Positions 54,865 to 64,000 of a DNA stretch of 64,000 nucleotides are shown piece by piece. The translations under genes and the position numbers were made by a program. Every line of letters starts with the position of its first letter. Position 1 is the first letter of the stretch. The notes under the pieces were generated by a model that saw only the letters and a program-made list of their open reading frames with translations, had not been told where the DNA came from and did not search any database. This DNA comes from Haemaphysalis longicornis (lineage: Eukaryota; Arthropoda; Arachnida; Ixodida; Ixodidae). Location of the stretch: positions 40,686,528 through 40,750,527 of the forward strand of contig CM023449.1 in the NCBI GenBank assembly GCA_013339765.2, read 5' to 3'.

Positions 54865-57023
54865 CTTAGACACTGCTCCGCTTCGGTATTACGACCCAGT
54901 GCGGACTCGCCTTCAAAGATATTCTTTGCGACGTATAGACTCTGCTCCGCTTTGTTAACGAGCCAGCATGCGCTTGCCTTTTAAGCCGTTCATAGCTCCA
55001 TACTGAGAACACCCTGCCTTCGCTCAACGCTTTTAGGTCATCGTCCCTTCCACACTCATTGCTCTCGTCCGTCGTATTTTGTTAGTTTTGGTGAAGCTAA
55101 ATTCTATGTTCGTTATATAATACCCATGGACGCTATCCAACATAACGTCGCCAGAATGCCTGCGGAAACCATAGTATGCTTCGCTAAAAAATCAAACCAT
55201 GGGGGAGTTATAACTACTTTTCTTTCTGTAATATCATCATCAACAGCAGCAGCAGCAGCCTACTGCTGGGCAAAGACCTATGCAATGAATTTCCAATTAT
55301 CCCGGTCCTGTGCTAACTGCGACCAATTTATCCCCGCAAACTACTTGATCTCATCTGCCCATCAAACTTTCTGTTGCCCTTGCTACGCTTGACTTCATAG
55401 GGATCTACTATGTTACCCACTCTGTTCTACGATGCACTGTTCTTTAAAGTTAACATCAGCTTATTTATAAAACGTGGAGTTACGTAGATTTCCGCTTTAA
55501 AATACCACTGGCCAGTCACGCTTGTTGTATAAACGACCTATAAATTTTAATACCTGGAGCAAAATTTTTATTCCTCTACTTACTTGGCTAAAATGTTGTG
55601 CAGGAACGTTTGGCACACCTAGCCTTGCTTTAGCGGAAAGACTGCAGGACACATGCTTTTACTGCGAGACAAGAGGCCAGGGCCGAGACGATTCTGGGAA
55701 ACGGGACCTGCTATGGACTCCAGGCAGCAGTTACAACTTTCCAGCGGTCCAGTCTGGAAAGGACTGGAAAAGGAAGTTCCAGGTGAGCTGGTTGCAAAGT
55801 CCAATCTCTTGTCGCGTGGCGCGTGGCACTGCTGACGCTAGACAGGCAGCGCTGATGATGATCCGGGCGCTCATGATGACGATGGCGATGGTGTCTCTAC
55901 AACTTCAAGGCCACCATCATCATCAGCATCTTCAACTTCTGGTTGCCATCGTCGATGACCAAGCCCTCGGGTGGGTACGCAAGTGTTGTGGAGGCCGGGA
56001 CGGGAGTAACGGAAGCTATCCTGCAGCGGCAGTGGCCGGCGCAAAGCTTCGATGGGACACCAAAAAAAAAAAAAACCAACAAAGGGGGCGGGGCAATATA
56101 TGAGCCTCCCCGTACTTAAACACAACGGATTGCTTTTCGTTCTTTGCAGTGTCGGCCACGCGAGAAAGAGGGGGGGGCGTCAGTGTCGTGGAAGAGAAAG
56201 AAAAGGTGCGTGCGCGCGTGCGGCGGGGCTCGTTCCGTGGCGGTTCTTCGACGGCGGCAACTGGGTGGGCCAGCTCCGTTCCAGCCCCTGGCCCTGGTCG
56301 TGCCCGGAGATACGCCCGCAGCTGTGTCCCGTCGCATGAGCCACCGCTAGGAGACCCCTGCGCCCTCGAAATTGCCTGGCCGACGCTAGAGTGAGTCGTC
56401 TCGAAACGGACTTGCCGTGTCACCTTGCCGACGGCCGCCGGCGGCGTCGTGCCGCGAAGCAGGTGAATGTTGCGGCTCGACGTCGCTAGCGGCCGTCGGA
56501 AGGGCGGCACGGCAAGTTCGACGGTAGTCTGCCCGTAGCTTTCGCAGCGTCTGTTCTGTTGGCGACGGCGCAATAATTTACCCGAAATTCCAGCGGCTGT
56601 CGCCGCCAATTGGATACCCGAAGTCACATGACACGTGGCGGAAGAATTTCGGAAAAATTATTTTCGGCACCGGCTGAATTTTTTCAGAATTTTGCCGGTG
56701 GTTGGATTTGGGAGAGTAGAACCTACAGTAGCGTAGCCAAACCGGCCTCATCTAATATAACCTAATGTAACCTAACCTATCATGACCTAAACTAACCCGA
56801 CCCGACGTTACCGAATCTACGTGACTCAACTACGCCGAACGCAAACTATCGCACACCTAACTTAAAGCATAGAAGTCCTTTGAAACCGCCGGGTTAAGTT
56901 CATAAACCGAGTACGATACCACAGCGCCCCGGGAGGAGCCGAACGGGCTGGTTTTTGCGCTGTAGTTCTCCCATAAATGCTCCACGTTAACCAATCTCAG
57001 GTTGGCGGCCGGTAGATAGGAAC
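54865..57023 (+). repeat. Large direct repeat, copy 1 (~2.16 kb)
   Basis: Co-linear with 60021-62723 from cactgctccgcttcggtatt to a gccggtagatagga end. Contents: unknown sequence, a minus-strand RTE LINE 3' end, a long open but unsupported frame (55522-56103), a promoter-like gggcaatatatgagcctccc, a GTGCG-rich part (27.2-kb family), and a 3' part with aatataacctaatgtaacct. No gene is identified in it. Confidence 0.85.
55234..55445 (-). mobile_element. RTE LINE 3' end inside repeat copy 1
   Basis: The minus strand encodes the GKRSKGNRKFDG- / INWSQLAQDRD-like end and a KFIA stop, followed by a (GCT)n/(GAT)n tail (plus atcatcatcaacagcagcag). It matches the RTE ORF at 11578. Confidence 0.65.
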
Positions 57024-57026
57024 CCT

Positions 57027-57330
57027 TAAAGGGGCACTGACACAAAATTTTGAAGGCGAGATAATGTCGGAGATAGATTGGTGGGAACACATATACATCA
57101 TCTGCAAAATATCAGCGGCGAATACAGCCTAGAACATATTTAAAATCAATTTTGAAGTGTGCGAAACGCAACCGAGCAGCAAACAGAGGACCACGCGCAA
57201 TTGTAAATAAACAACATCCAAACACGTCACGAGTTTGTGTTTGCCGCTTCCGCACTACCGGCGTTTTACGCGGGCTCGCCCGGCTCGCCGCTCCAATCGG
57301 AGGGCCGGAGGGCGGAGCTTCTGCTCTCGA
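57027..57330 (+). repeat. Fragment of another dispersed repeat
   Basis: Starts taaaggggcactgacacaaa then attttgaaggcgag. The inverse of this end (gtgtcagtactcctttaag) occurs in the 15.5-16.25 kb tandem array. Confidence 0.5.
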
Positions 57331-60020
57331 GAATACTCAGGAGAGGCCCCTAGCACCCCAATGCATTGCGAGGACGATCCTCATGGTCGATCGCAGGTGC
57401 TCATCAGTCATCCTCAACCGGAGAGCTGACCTTCAGCAGAGAACACACATGTTAACACAAGTAGGTGCTTCCGAATATGGCAATTATCCTGGCAGCGTGT
57501 TGATGTAGCGCCGGGAAACTTGCATCGTCAAGAAACTTGTAGAAGTCTGGTACAGCCACGTCCTGAAATGTCTGCTTCCACGGGGTGTTAGCCTGCAGCT
57601 CAGGAAGTTCCATCTTCAGCTCGGGCGCGGCGTCACCGAAAACGGCAACGAGAAAATTCGGAATTCATCGGCGATGCCGGTGATGTCTTGGAAGCGTCCC
57701 TCGAATTCTCTTTAGAAATAATGAAGGAGGTCAGCGAAGTTATCACAGGATTGTTTGTCCATGTTCTCCAGCGACTTCATTGTTAAAAATGATCAAACTT
57801 CTGAATTCTTATCCGTCTCTCCCAAAGCTGCAATTTGGATTTAAAAGCCTAAATGTCGTCATGCATTCTTGTGATCACTTCGTTTTTTCCCTGAAGTTAA
57901 ACGTTGAGGCAGCTCAAATGATCAGTGATATCACTGAGGAACGCAAGGGAGTGGAGCCACGCTTCGTCTGACAGCTCAACAATGGCCCTTTTCTTGCTCT
58001 TTATGAAGGCGTCTATTTCCTCCCAGAGATAAAAAAAAATGTTTCAGCCCTCTTCCACGACTGAGCCATCGCACCTCTGTATGATACAAAATTTCACCAT
58101 ACTCGCTGCCAACAGCTACTAAAAGAGATAAAAATTGGCGGTGTTTAAGAGCTCTCGAACGGATGAAGTTCACTGCCTTGAGCACGATTTCCATGAAGCT
58201 CTTCATTTGCAGAGACTTGCAGCACAGCGATTCTTGGTGAAAATTGCAGTGAACCACGGCAAATTGATTGGTGATTCCGAGTGCACCGAGTTTCGTCCGC
58301 AATTGACCAACGAGCCCGCTCTTGCTCCCACCATTGATGGCGCACCGTCTGTAGCCAAACAAACCAACTTTTCCCACGGCAGTCCAGCGTTTTCGACCAC
58401 TCTTTCAAGAACAGAAAGAATATCCGCCCCTGTGGTCGTGCTTTTCATTGGGATTAAGTCCAAGAGTTCCTCAGTGACGTTCAGGTTTTTGTCTACACCC
58501 CTTACAAAATAGCACATTGTGCCTTGTCAGTAATGTCAGTGCTTTCGTCAACTGCAATAGAGAATGCTTCAAACTCGTGGCATCGGTTGATTAATCCTTT
58601 TTCAATGTCTCCACTGATCTCGTTAATTCTCTCGGCGACTGTGTTTGGAGAGAGGCTTATTTTCTCGAATGTCTTTTTCATGCTGGGACAGGTAGCATCA
58701 GCAACTCCGAGCAGGCACTGCTTAACGAACAGGCCTTCAGTGAAGGGCATGGAAGATTTGGCAATAAGCTCAGAAATTACGAAGCTTGCCCTTACCGTTT
58801 CGTCGCTTGCTTTGGCAGACTTTTTGAACAGGTTTTGCTGCTTTTCCAACGCCGCCTTCAGTTGAGTCACGGTGTGCTCGCGAACGTTGCCAGTAAGAGC
58901 ACCATACTTCTCGTGATGGCAAGACATGAAGTGGCGTCGAACATTGTACTCCTTCGGCACAGCCACAGTCTGGTGGCAGACTAAGCACAACACCTTGTCT
59001 CTTGATTCCGTGAAGAAATAAGAAAATCCCCATCGCTCTTGAAGGCACCTCCTCTCGTCTTCCAGTTTGCGTTTTTCAGACTGCTCGGACAACGACATTG
59101 TGGCCCGTTAGACTTCCGCAGCAGAACCTTCCTTGTTTGCAGATCATCCAAAAAAAAAAAAAAGGTCAAAAATACACCTGTCCCATTTACGGAAGCGAGA
59201 GGCGCGAGAGAGGACCACAATTTGCGGAAGCGAGAGAGGAGCACAATTATGTAGTGCGCTTTATCATGATTGAGTTGGGGCGCCGCTACCTTCCGCAGTG
59301 CTGTAAACAGCTTGCGAGTCGGAGGATAGCGCTTAGTTTGGAGTCTTAATATGGGGCATTTGATGTCTGGAAGTACATGGTTTCGAAGTGCAATGTGCAG
59401 TCTTTTCCTTAGCAGCGCGATCTCCCTCTCTCAATAAATAACGTTGCGAAATGCCCCTAAACCCACATGGGTGCATTTTGGAGCCCGACCCCAGATTCCG
59501 ACGTGTGGTGGCGCCCTTTGAGCCACATCTGGAGCGCAGTAAAAGTGTTTATAACACAAAAAGGAAAGGGAAAGCAAATATCCACACACCACACAACGCC
59601 CGAAACCTTTGCGCTTTCGCGGAAACATCGAAAACTCCGGTCAAGGCGCCGTCTGCGCATTAGCGACGTGCAGCCCCGTTCACAGGGTCATAAAACACCG
59701 CGGGGTGTTCCTCCGTGGCCTGTGCTTGCCCTGCCCTTCGCGCACAATAGAGTGCTCGATTCACAAATCGCAGTTGCTTGCGACCATTGTGCACCAGACT
59801 TAACTGCGCCAGAATTGAGGGGGCTCCGGAAAAGAGGTGTTTCGACTCTGGGAAACAGAAGCTTGGAAAGACGATAACCACGCGTTGTCGAGCTGTCTCT
59901 GGCCATCTGCGTCATTGGCTGCACAAGCAGGGCGCTCACTCACGCATTTGCTTAAACAACAAAAATAAATGAACCAAGGCAATCATGAGGGGGCCGCGGG
60001 CCGCGTGTTTGAGACCCCTG
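57331..60020 (-). pseudogene. hAT transposon with decayed transposase (GTF2IRD2/SCAND3-like type)
   Basis: The minus-strand ATG at 59098 opens a BED-type zinc finger (Cys38, Cys41, His56, His61 in CLVCHQTVAVPKEYNVRRHF-MSCH). Then come NTVAERINEISGDIEKGL, FSIAVDESTDITDKAQC (first catalytic Asp), LVCLATDGAPSMVG (second Asp), VNFIRSRALKHRQFLSLL, ILYHTEVRWLSRGRGLKHFF, and the C-terminal dimerisation region ELKMELPELQANTPWKQTFQ with RIIAIFGSTYLC. At least three frameshifts (near 58510 and 58330, and again beyond 57800) and several stops break it. The right terminus at 60001-60020 (minus CAGGGGTCTCAAACACGCGG) is a hAT terminal repeat. The left terminus is missing. 59099-60000 is its 5' non-coding part. 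Confidence 0.8.
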
Positions 60021-60399
60021 GCTTAGACATTGCTCCGCTTCGGTATTACGACCCAGTACGGACTCGCCTTCAAAGTTATTCTTTGCGGCGTATAGACTCT
60101 GTTCCGCTTTATGTTAACGAGCCAGCATGCGCTTGCCTTTTAAGCCGTTCATAGCTCTATACTGAAAACACCCTGCCTTCGCTCAACGCTTTTTGGTCAT
60201 CGTCCCTTCCACACTCATTGCTCTCGTCCATCGTATTTTGTTAGTTTTGGTGAAGCTAAATTCTATGTTCGTTATATAATACCCATGGACGCTATTCAAC
60301 ATAACGTCGCCAGAATTCCTGCGGAAACCATAGTATGCTTCACTACAAAATCAAACCATGGGGGAGTAACCATAGTTATAAATACTTTTCTTTCTGTAA

Positions 60400-60411
60400 T
60401 ATCATCATCAA

Positions 60412-60443
<32 letters not shown>

Positions 60444-60610
60444 TAGGCAAGGACCTATGCAATGGATTTCCAATTATCCCGGTCATGTGCTAACTGCGAC
60501 CAATGTATCCCCGCAAACTACTTGATCTTATCTGCCCATCAAACTTTCTGTTGCCCTTGCTACGCTTGACTTCATTAGGGATCTACTATGTTGCCCACTC
60601 TGTTCTATAA
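60400..60610 (-). mobile_element. RTE LINE 3' end inside repeat copy 2
   Basis: Equivalent to 55234-55445. Its AGC-rich tail (60414-60434) is longer than in copy 1. Confidence 0.65.
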
Positions 60611-61253
60611 TACACTGTTCTTTAAAGTTAACATCAGCTTACTTCTAAAACGTGGAGTTACGTAGATTTCTGCTTTAAAATAACGCTGGCCAGTCACGCT
60701 TGTTGTATAAACGACCTATGAATTCTAATACCAGCAGCAAAATTTTTTATTCCTCTACTTGGCTAAAATGTTGTGCAGGAATGTTTGGCACACCTAGCCT
60801 CGCTTTAGCGGAAAGTCTGCAGGACATAGGATTTTACTGCGAGACAAGAGGCCAGGGCCGAGACGATTCTGGAAAACGGGACCTGCTCACTCAACCATGG
60901 ACTCCAGGCAGCAGTTACAACTTTCCAGCGGTCCAGTCTGGAAAGGGCTGGAAAAGGAAGATCCAGGTGAGCTGGTTGCAAAGTCCGATCTCTTGTCGCG
61001 TGGCACGTGGCACTCCTGACACTAGCCATACAGCGCTGATGATGATCCTGGCGCTCATGATGACGATGGCGATGGGGTTGCTACAACTTCAAGGGCTCCA
61101 TCATCTTCAGCGTCTTCAACTTCTGGCTGCCATCGTCGATGACCAACCCCCGGGTGGGTATGCAAGTGTTGTGGAGGCCGGGACGGGAGTAACGGAAGCT
61201 ATCCTGCAGCGGCAGTGGCCAGCGCGAAGCTTCGATGTGACACCAAAAAAAAA

Positions 61254-61744
61254 AAATTACCCCCACCTCCCCTCGCGGGAACCCTGGTGTGATGCTACGC
61301 TGAGGGGGTTCAAGCGCAAGCGGAGAGCAACAGTCGACCGAAAGGCCGCCGGAGAGCGGCACACCGGTTATATTCTAGGCACTATATATGCACAGCGCGC
61401 CCGAAGGAGAGGAAACCGCGGAGACAGAGAGAGTACTGCACATGCGCAGCACCGCGTGCAGCGCCGCCCACCGGTGGAGTGGGAGCGCGCTGGGCCGCAC
61501 ACGCTCTCACCTGGGCACGCGCCGGTGCCAGTGCGTCTGCCGCGGCTATGACGCAACACAATCCAACACAATCCACTTTAATCCAATCCAATTCAATTCA
61601 ATCCAAGCCAAGCCAATCGAATCCAATCCAATGGCCCTCGCGAGAGAGTGTTCGCTATCGGAGAGGAGAGCGGGAGAGTGGCTGCGGACAACGGACGCAC
61701 GCAGGACAAGAGCGTCGCTCTGAGCGTCGCATCTATAAAAAAAA
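61254..61744 (+). mobile_element. ~490-bp insertion in copy 2, with an AATCC-type tail
   Basis: Absent from copy 1. It contains a TATA-like actatatatgcacagcg (61381) and a degenerate (AATCC/AATTC)n tract at 61557-61632, like the CAATC tail of the 47.4-kb LINE. The element type is unknown. Confidence 0.45.
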
Positions 61745-61785
61745 GGGGGCGGGGCAATATAAGAGCCTCCCCGTACTTAAATGCA

Positions 61786-61842
61786 GAGTGAGTGAGTGAA
61801 GGTCTTTTATTAACACAAGGAGGGCCCAGGGGCCGGAAGGGG
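61786..61842 (-). mobile_element. 57-bp LINE 3' terminus
   Basis: gtgagtgagtgaaggtcttt, tattaacacaaggagggccc and aggggccggaagg equal the 3' end of the LINE at 7488-7545. It is an extreme 5' truncation, present only in copy 2. Confidence 0.7.
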
Positions 61843-62723
61843 ATTTCTTTTCGTTCTTTGCAGTGTCGGCCACGCGAGGAAGAGGGGGGGGGGGGCGTCA
61901 GTGTCGTGGAAGAGAAAGAAAAGGTGTGCGTGTGCGCGTGCTGGGGGGGGGGCTCGTTCCGTGGCGGTTCTTCGACGGCGGCAACTGGGTGGGCCAGCTC
62001 CATTCCAGCCCCCGGAGATACGCCCGCAGCTGTGTCCCGTCGCATGATCCGCCGCTAGGAGACGCCTGCGCCCTCGAAATTGCCCGGCCGACGCTTGAGT
62101 GAGTCCTCTCGAAACGGACTTGCCGTGTCACCTTGCCGGCGGCCGCCAGCGGCGTCGCGCCGCGCAGCGGTAGAAGGTTGATGCGAGACGCCGCTAGCGG
62201 CCGTAGGTAGGGCGGCAGGGCAAATTCGACGCTAGTCTGCCCGTAGCTTTCGCAGTGTCTGTTCTGTTGGCGCCGGCAGAATAATTTACCCGAAATTCCA
62301 CTGGCTGTCGCCGCCCATTGGCTGCCCCAAGTAACATGACACGTGCCAGTAGAATTTCGGAAAAATTATTCTGCCGGCGCCGGCTGAATTGTTTCCAAAT
62401 TTTGCAGGTGGTTAGATTTGGGAGAGTAGAACCTAAAGTGGCGTAGCCAAACGGGCCTCATATATAACCTAATGTAACCTAACCTATCATGACCTAAACT
62501 AACCCCGCCCGACGTTATAGAAGCTAACTTGACTCAACTACGCCGAACGCAAACATCGTAAACCCAACTTAAAGCTTAAAAGTCCTTTGAAACCGCCGTG
62601 TTAAGTTTAAAAACGGGTTCGAGACCACACCGCCACGGGAGCGCCGAAAGGGTGGGGTTTTGCGCTGTATTTCTCCCAAGTTAACCAATCACAGGCTGCT
62701 GCCGGTAGATAGGAAACGTTATT

Positions 62724-62960
62724 CGGCCGGCGCCAGTGGAATACCTTACCCTTAACTCGTACCAAGCATCTTGGACACGGTTGTCGGCTACCTGAAGGAC
62801 AATTAGCTTCCTAAAGTTGTGGCTCTTGACTTCGGAATGATCGCCAAATGTGCGGTGCTTTCGACAATAGCGGAAGTATAGACCATTCGATGGGGAAGAT
62901 CGACTCAAGGGCTGCGCCCGTCCTCGTTCTCCCTCTGGAGCCGTCCATAGTCTGTTGTTG
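62724..62960. other. Non-coding, nothing recognised
   Basis: Short flank between the repeat block and the foldback element. Confidence 0.4.
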
Positions 62961-63188
62961 CATGAAGGGGTTAACAGCGCACGAAGACGACGACACACAA
63001 GGAAGAGAAGACCGGACAAGCGCTGAATACATTATCAGCGTCTGTCCAGTCTTCTCCTCATTGTCCTGTCTTGTCTTGTCTTCTGTCCCTTGTCTTGTCT
63101 CTTTCTTGCTCAGTCTTCTCTTCTTCCGACGACACGCCAGGAGAGACACCTTGTGTCGTCGTCTTCGTGCGCTATTAACCCTTTCATG
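62961..63188. repeat. Nested foldback element
   Basis: The outer arms are ~40 bp: catgaaggggttaacagcgc, acgaagacgacgaca on the left, inverse on the right ending gctattaaccctttcatg. An inner hairpin pairs agaagaccggacaagcgctg with gcgtctgtccagtcttct. Between them is a cttgtcttgtctt-rich tract (63063-63115). There is no coding capacity. Confidence 0.7.
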
Positions 63189-63600
63189 ATGCTCCACAAA
63201 CCAGCCCTATTGGGTGAGAAGCTTTCTGAGCTGCAGATAGGGTCAACGCTCAAGCGTGGAATGTGTGGCCGGTGTCCATAAGCCCCTGAAGATCTCAGCC
63301 GCCATTATTGACTAAGGTTTGGGAAGGACGACAGGGCTACTTTGGCCAAGCGTTGGAAGGCCAACACTGGGCTTGGTAATGCATACTGCTTTCACACTGA
63401 TTTTACCTGGGTACAGTGTGCTACTCGCATATGCAGATTTCCGGCTTTTTTCCATTTGTATTGTCCAATGCATTCCTTGCGGCCTAATCTTCATTGTTGT
63501 ATATACAGGCGATTAAGAATGTAATTTATGCATGCAGTAGGACAGAAGAAGGACAAAGAATATTCCTTGTTCCCATGGTATCTCCCTACAGATTAAATGT
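63189..63600. other. Non-coding, nothing recognised
   Basis: No supported coding sequence. Confidence 0.4.
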
Positions 63601-63619
63601 TATGTACCTAAAAGCCCAA

Positions 63620-63745
63620 ATTTCTTTGACCCATGTATCGAGATTTCGGCGCACGCAAAAACTCCCCCCGTGGTCTAAGTTAATCCGTAGCCCTCACTAC
63701 GGAATGCCTCATAGCCCAAAGCAAAATTTGTCATTTGACCTGGTG
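63620..63745 (+). repeat. Diverged SINE body (50.4-kb family, opposite orientation)
   Basis: catgtatcgagatttcggcg, cacgcaaaaactcccccc, cgtggtctaagttaatccgt and agccctcactacgg match the inverse of the 50.4-kb copy's body. The tRNA head is missing. Confidence 0.55.
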
Positions 63746-64000
63746 ATATAATTTGTGGAGTTCCCCTTTCAAGTATACTGCAAACATGCTTGTTAAAGAA
63801 ACCTCCGTTAGGTATTACCATTAGGTATTGCAAATGTTAGGCATTCCATTAGGCACCCCTTTAGGTTGTATATAAAGCGGGCTCTTGGAATAAAAAAATA
63901 AGCACGCTGAGCGCAACCTGATCAGACTAGAACGGTAAGGTAACGACAGAGATGAAATAGTAAACGCGTTCAAAGAATATTAGATTTTGATTGAGAACCA
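63746..64000. other. Non-coding, nothing recognised
   Basis: A small tandem motif ttaggtattaccattaggta is present near 63808-63862. Confidence 0.35.

Larger units (their letters stand above)
60021..62723 (+). repeat. Large direct repeat, copy 2 (~2.7 kb)
   Basis: Co-linear with copy 1 but with extra material: about 490 bp at 61254-61744, and a 57-bp LINE 3' end at 61786-61842. Its left edge coincides with the hAT terminus; gcttagac next to it is the presumed 8-bp target site. A long open frame (60700-61551) runs across the repeat and the insertion and is not conserved with copy 1, so I do not call it a gene. Confidence 0.85.

Noticed and set aside
60700..61551. 283-codon open frame in repeat copy 2 (and 193 codons in copy 1, 55522-56103)
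   Set aside because: The frame runs through poly-A and a copy-specific insertion, the two copies diverge after the insertion point, and it contains simple His/Met/Leu stretches from repeats.

Overview
The window is eukaryotic, animal DNA, most likely from a hard tick (Ixodidae, probably a metastriate such as Rhipicephalus, Dermacentor or Hyalomma). This is inference from spliced, intron-bearing exons, AT-rich intergenic DNA, a very dense and varied transposon load, and LINE C-termini, SINEs and G/C-run repeats of kinds I know from tick genomes. No prokaryotic, CRISPR or operon-like structure is present.

Host genes are few. (1) The 3'-terminal exon of an unrecognised gene at 2.5-3.06 kb ends in an acidic tail encoded by the first unit of a minisatellite. 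(2) A complete, intronless ADAM10-type membrane metalloprotease lies on the minus strand at 17.4-19.7 kb. (3) A proline-rich single-exon ORF of unknown function lies at 44.2-45.1 kb and is probably frameshifted near its end. (4) The last two exons of an SLC10-type sodium/bile-acid cotransporter gene lie on the minus strand at 46.4-49.2 kb. One of these exons is split by a LINE insertion and the other is frameshifted. (5) Two weak candidate exons lie at 51.3 and 52.3 kb.

Most of the rest is mobile DNA. From left to right: a Penelope-like GIY-YIG end (0-0.4 kb); LINE 3' ends and remnants (7.5-8.7 kb); foldback and G-run elements (8.9-9.2 kb); an RTE LINE split by an element with a 9-bp target duplication (11.6-12.2 kb) and followed by a GATA/GA microsatellite; an internally deleted pogo/Tigger-like element (12.6-13.3 kb); a three-level nest of LINE, LINE and LTR (13.6-15.4 kb); a composite satellite (15.5-16.25 kb); an I-like LINE with reverse transcriptase and RNase H (22.1-24.6 kb); a gag-only LTR retrotransposon (29.1-34.0 kb); a BEL/Pao pol remnant (35.3-36.7 kb); an inverted pair of unknown elements (36.7-38.4 kb); SINEs (40.3, 50.4, 63.6 kb); and a hAT transposase pseudogene (57.3-60.0 kb) between two direct copies of a 2.2-2.7-kb block (54.9-57.0 and 60.0-62.7 kb).

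Two themes stand out. Microsatellites often sit at the 3' ends of LINEs, and each LINE type has its own tail. Many coding relics, and the two LTRs of one element, differ by single-base indels, so part of the apparent gene breakage may be uncorrected long-read error rather than biology.
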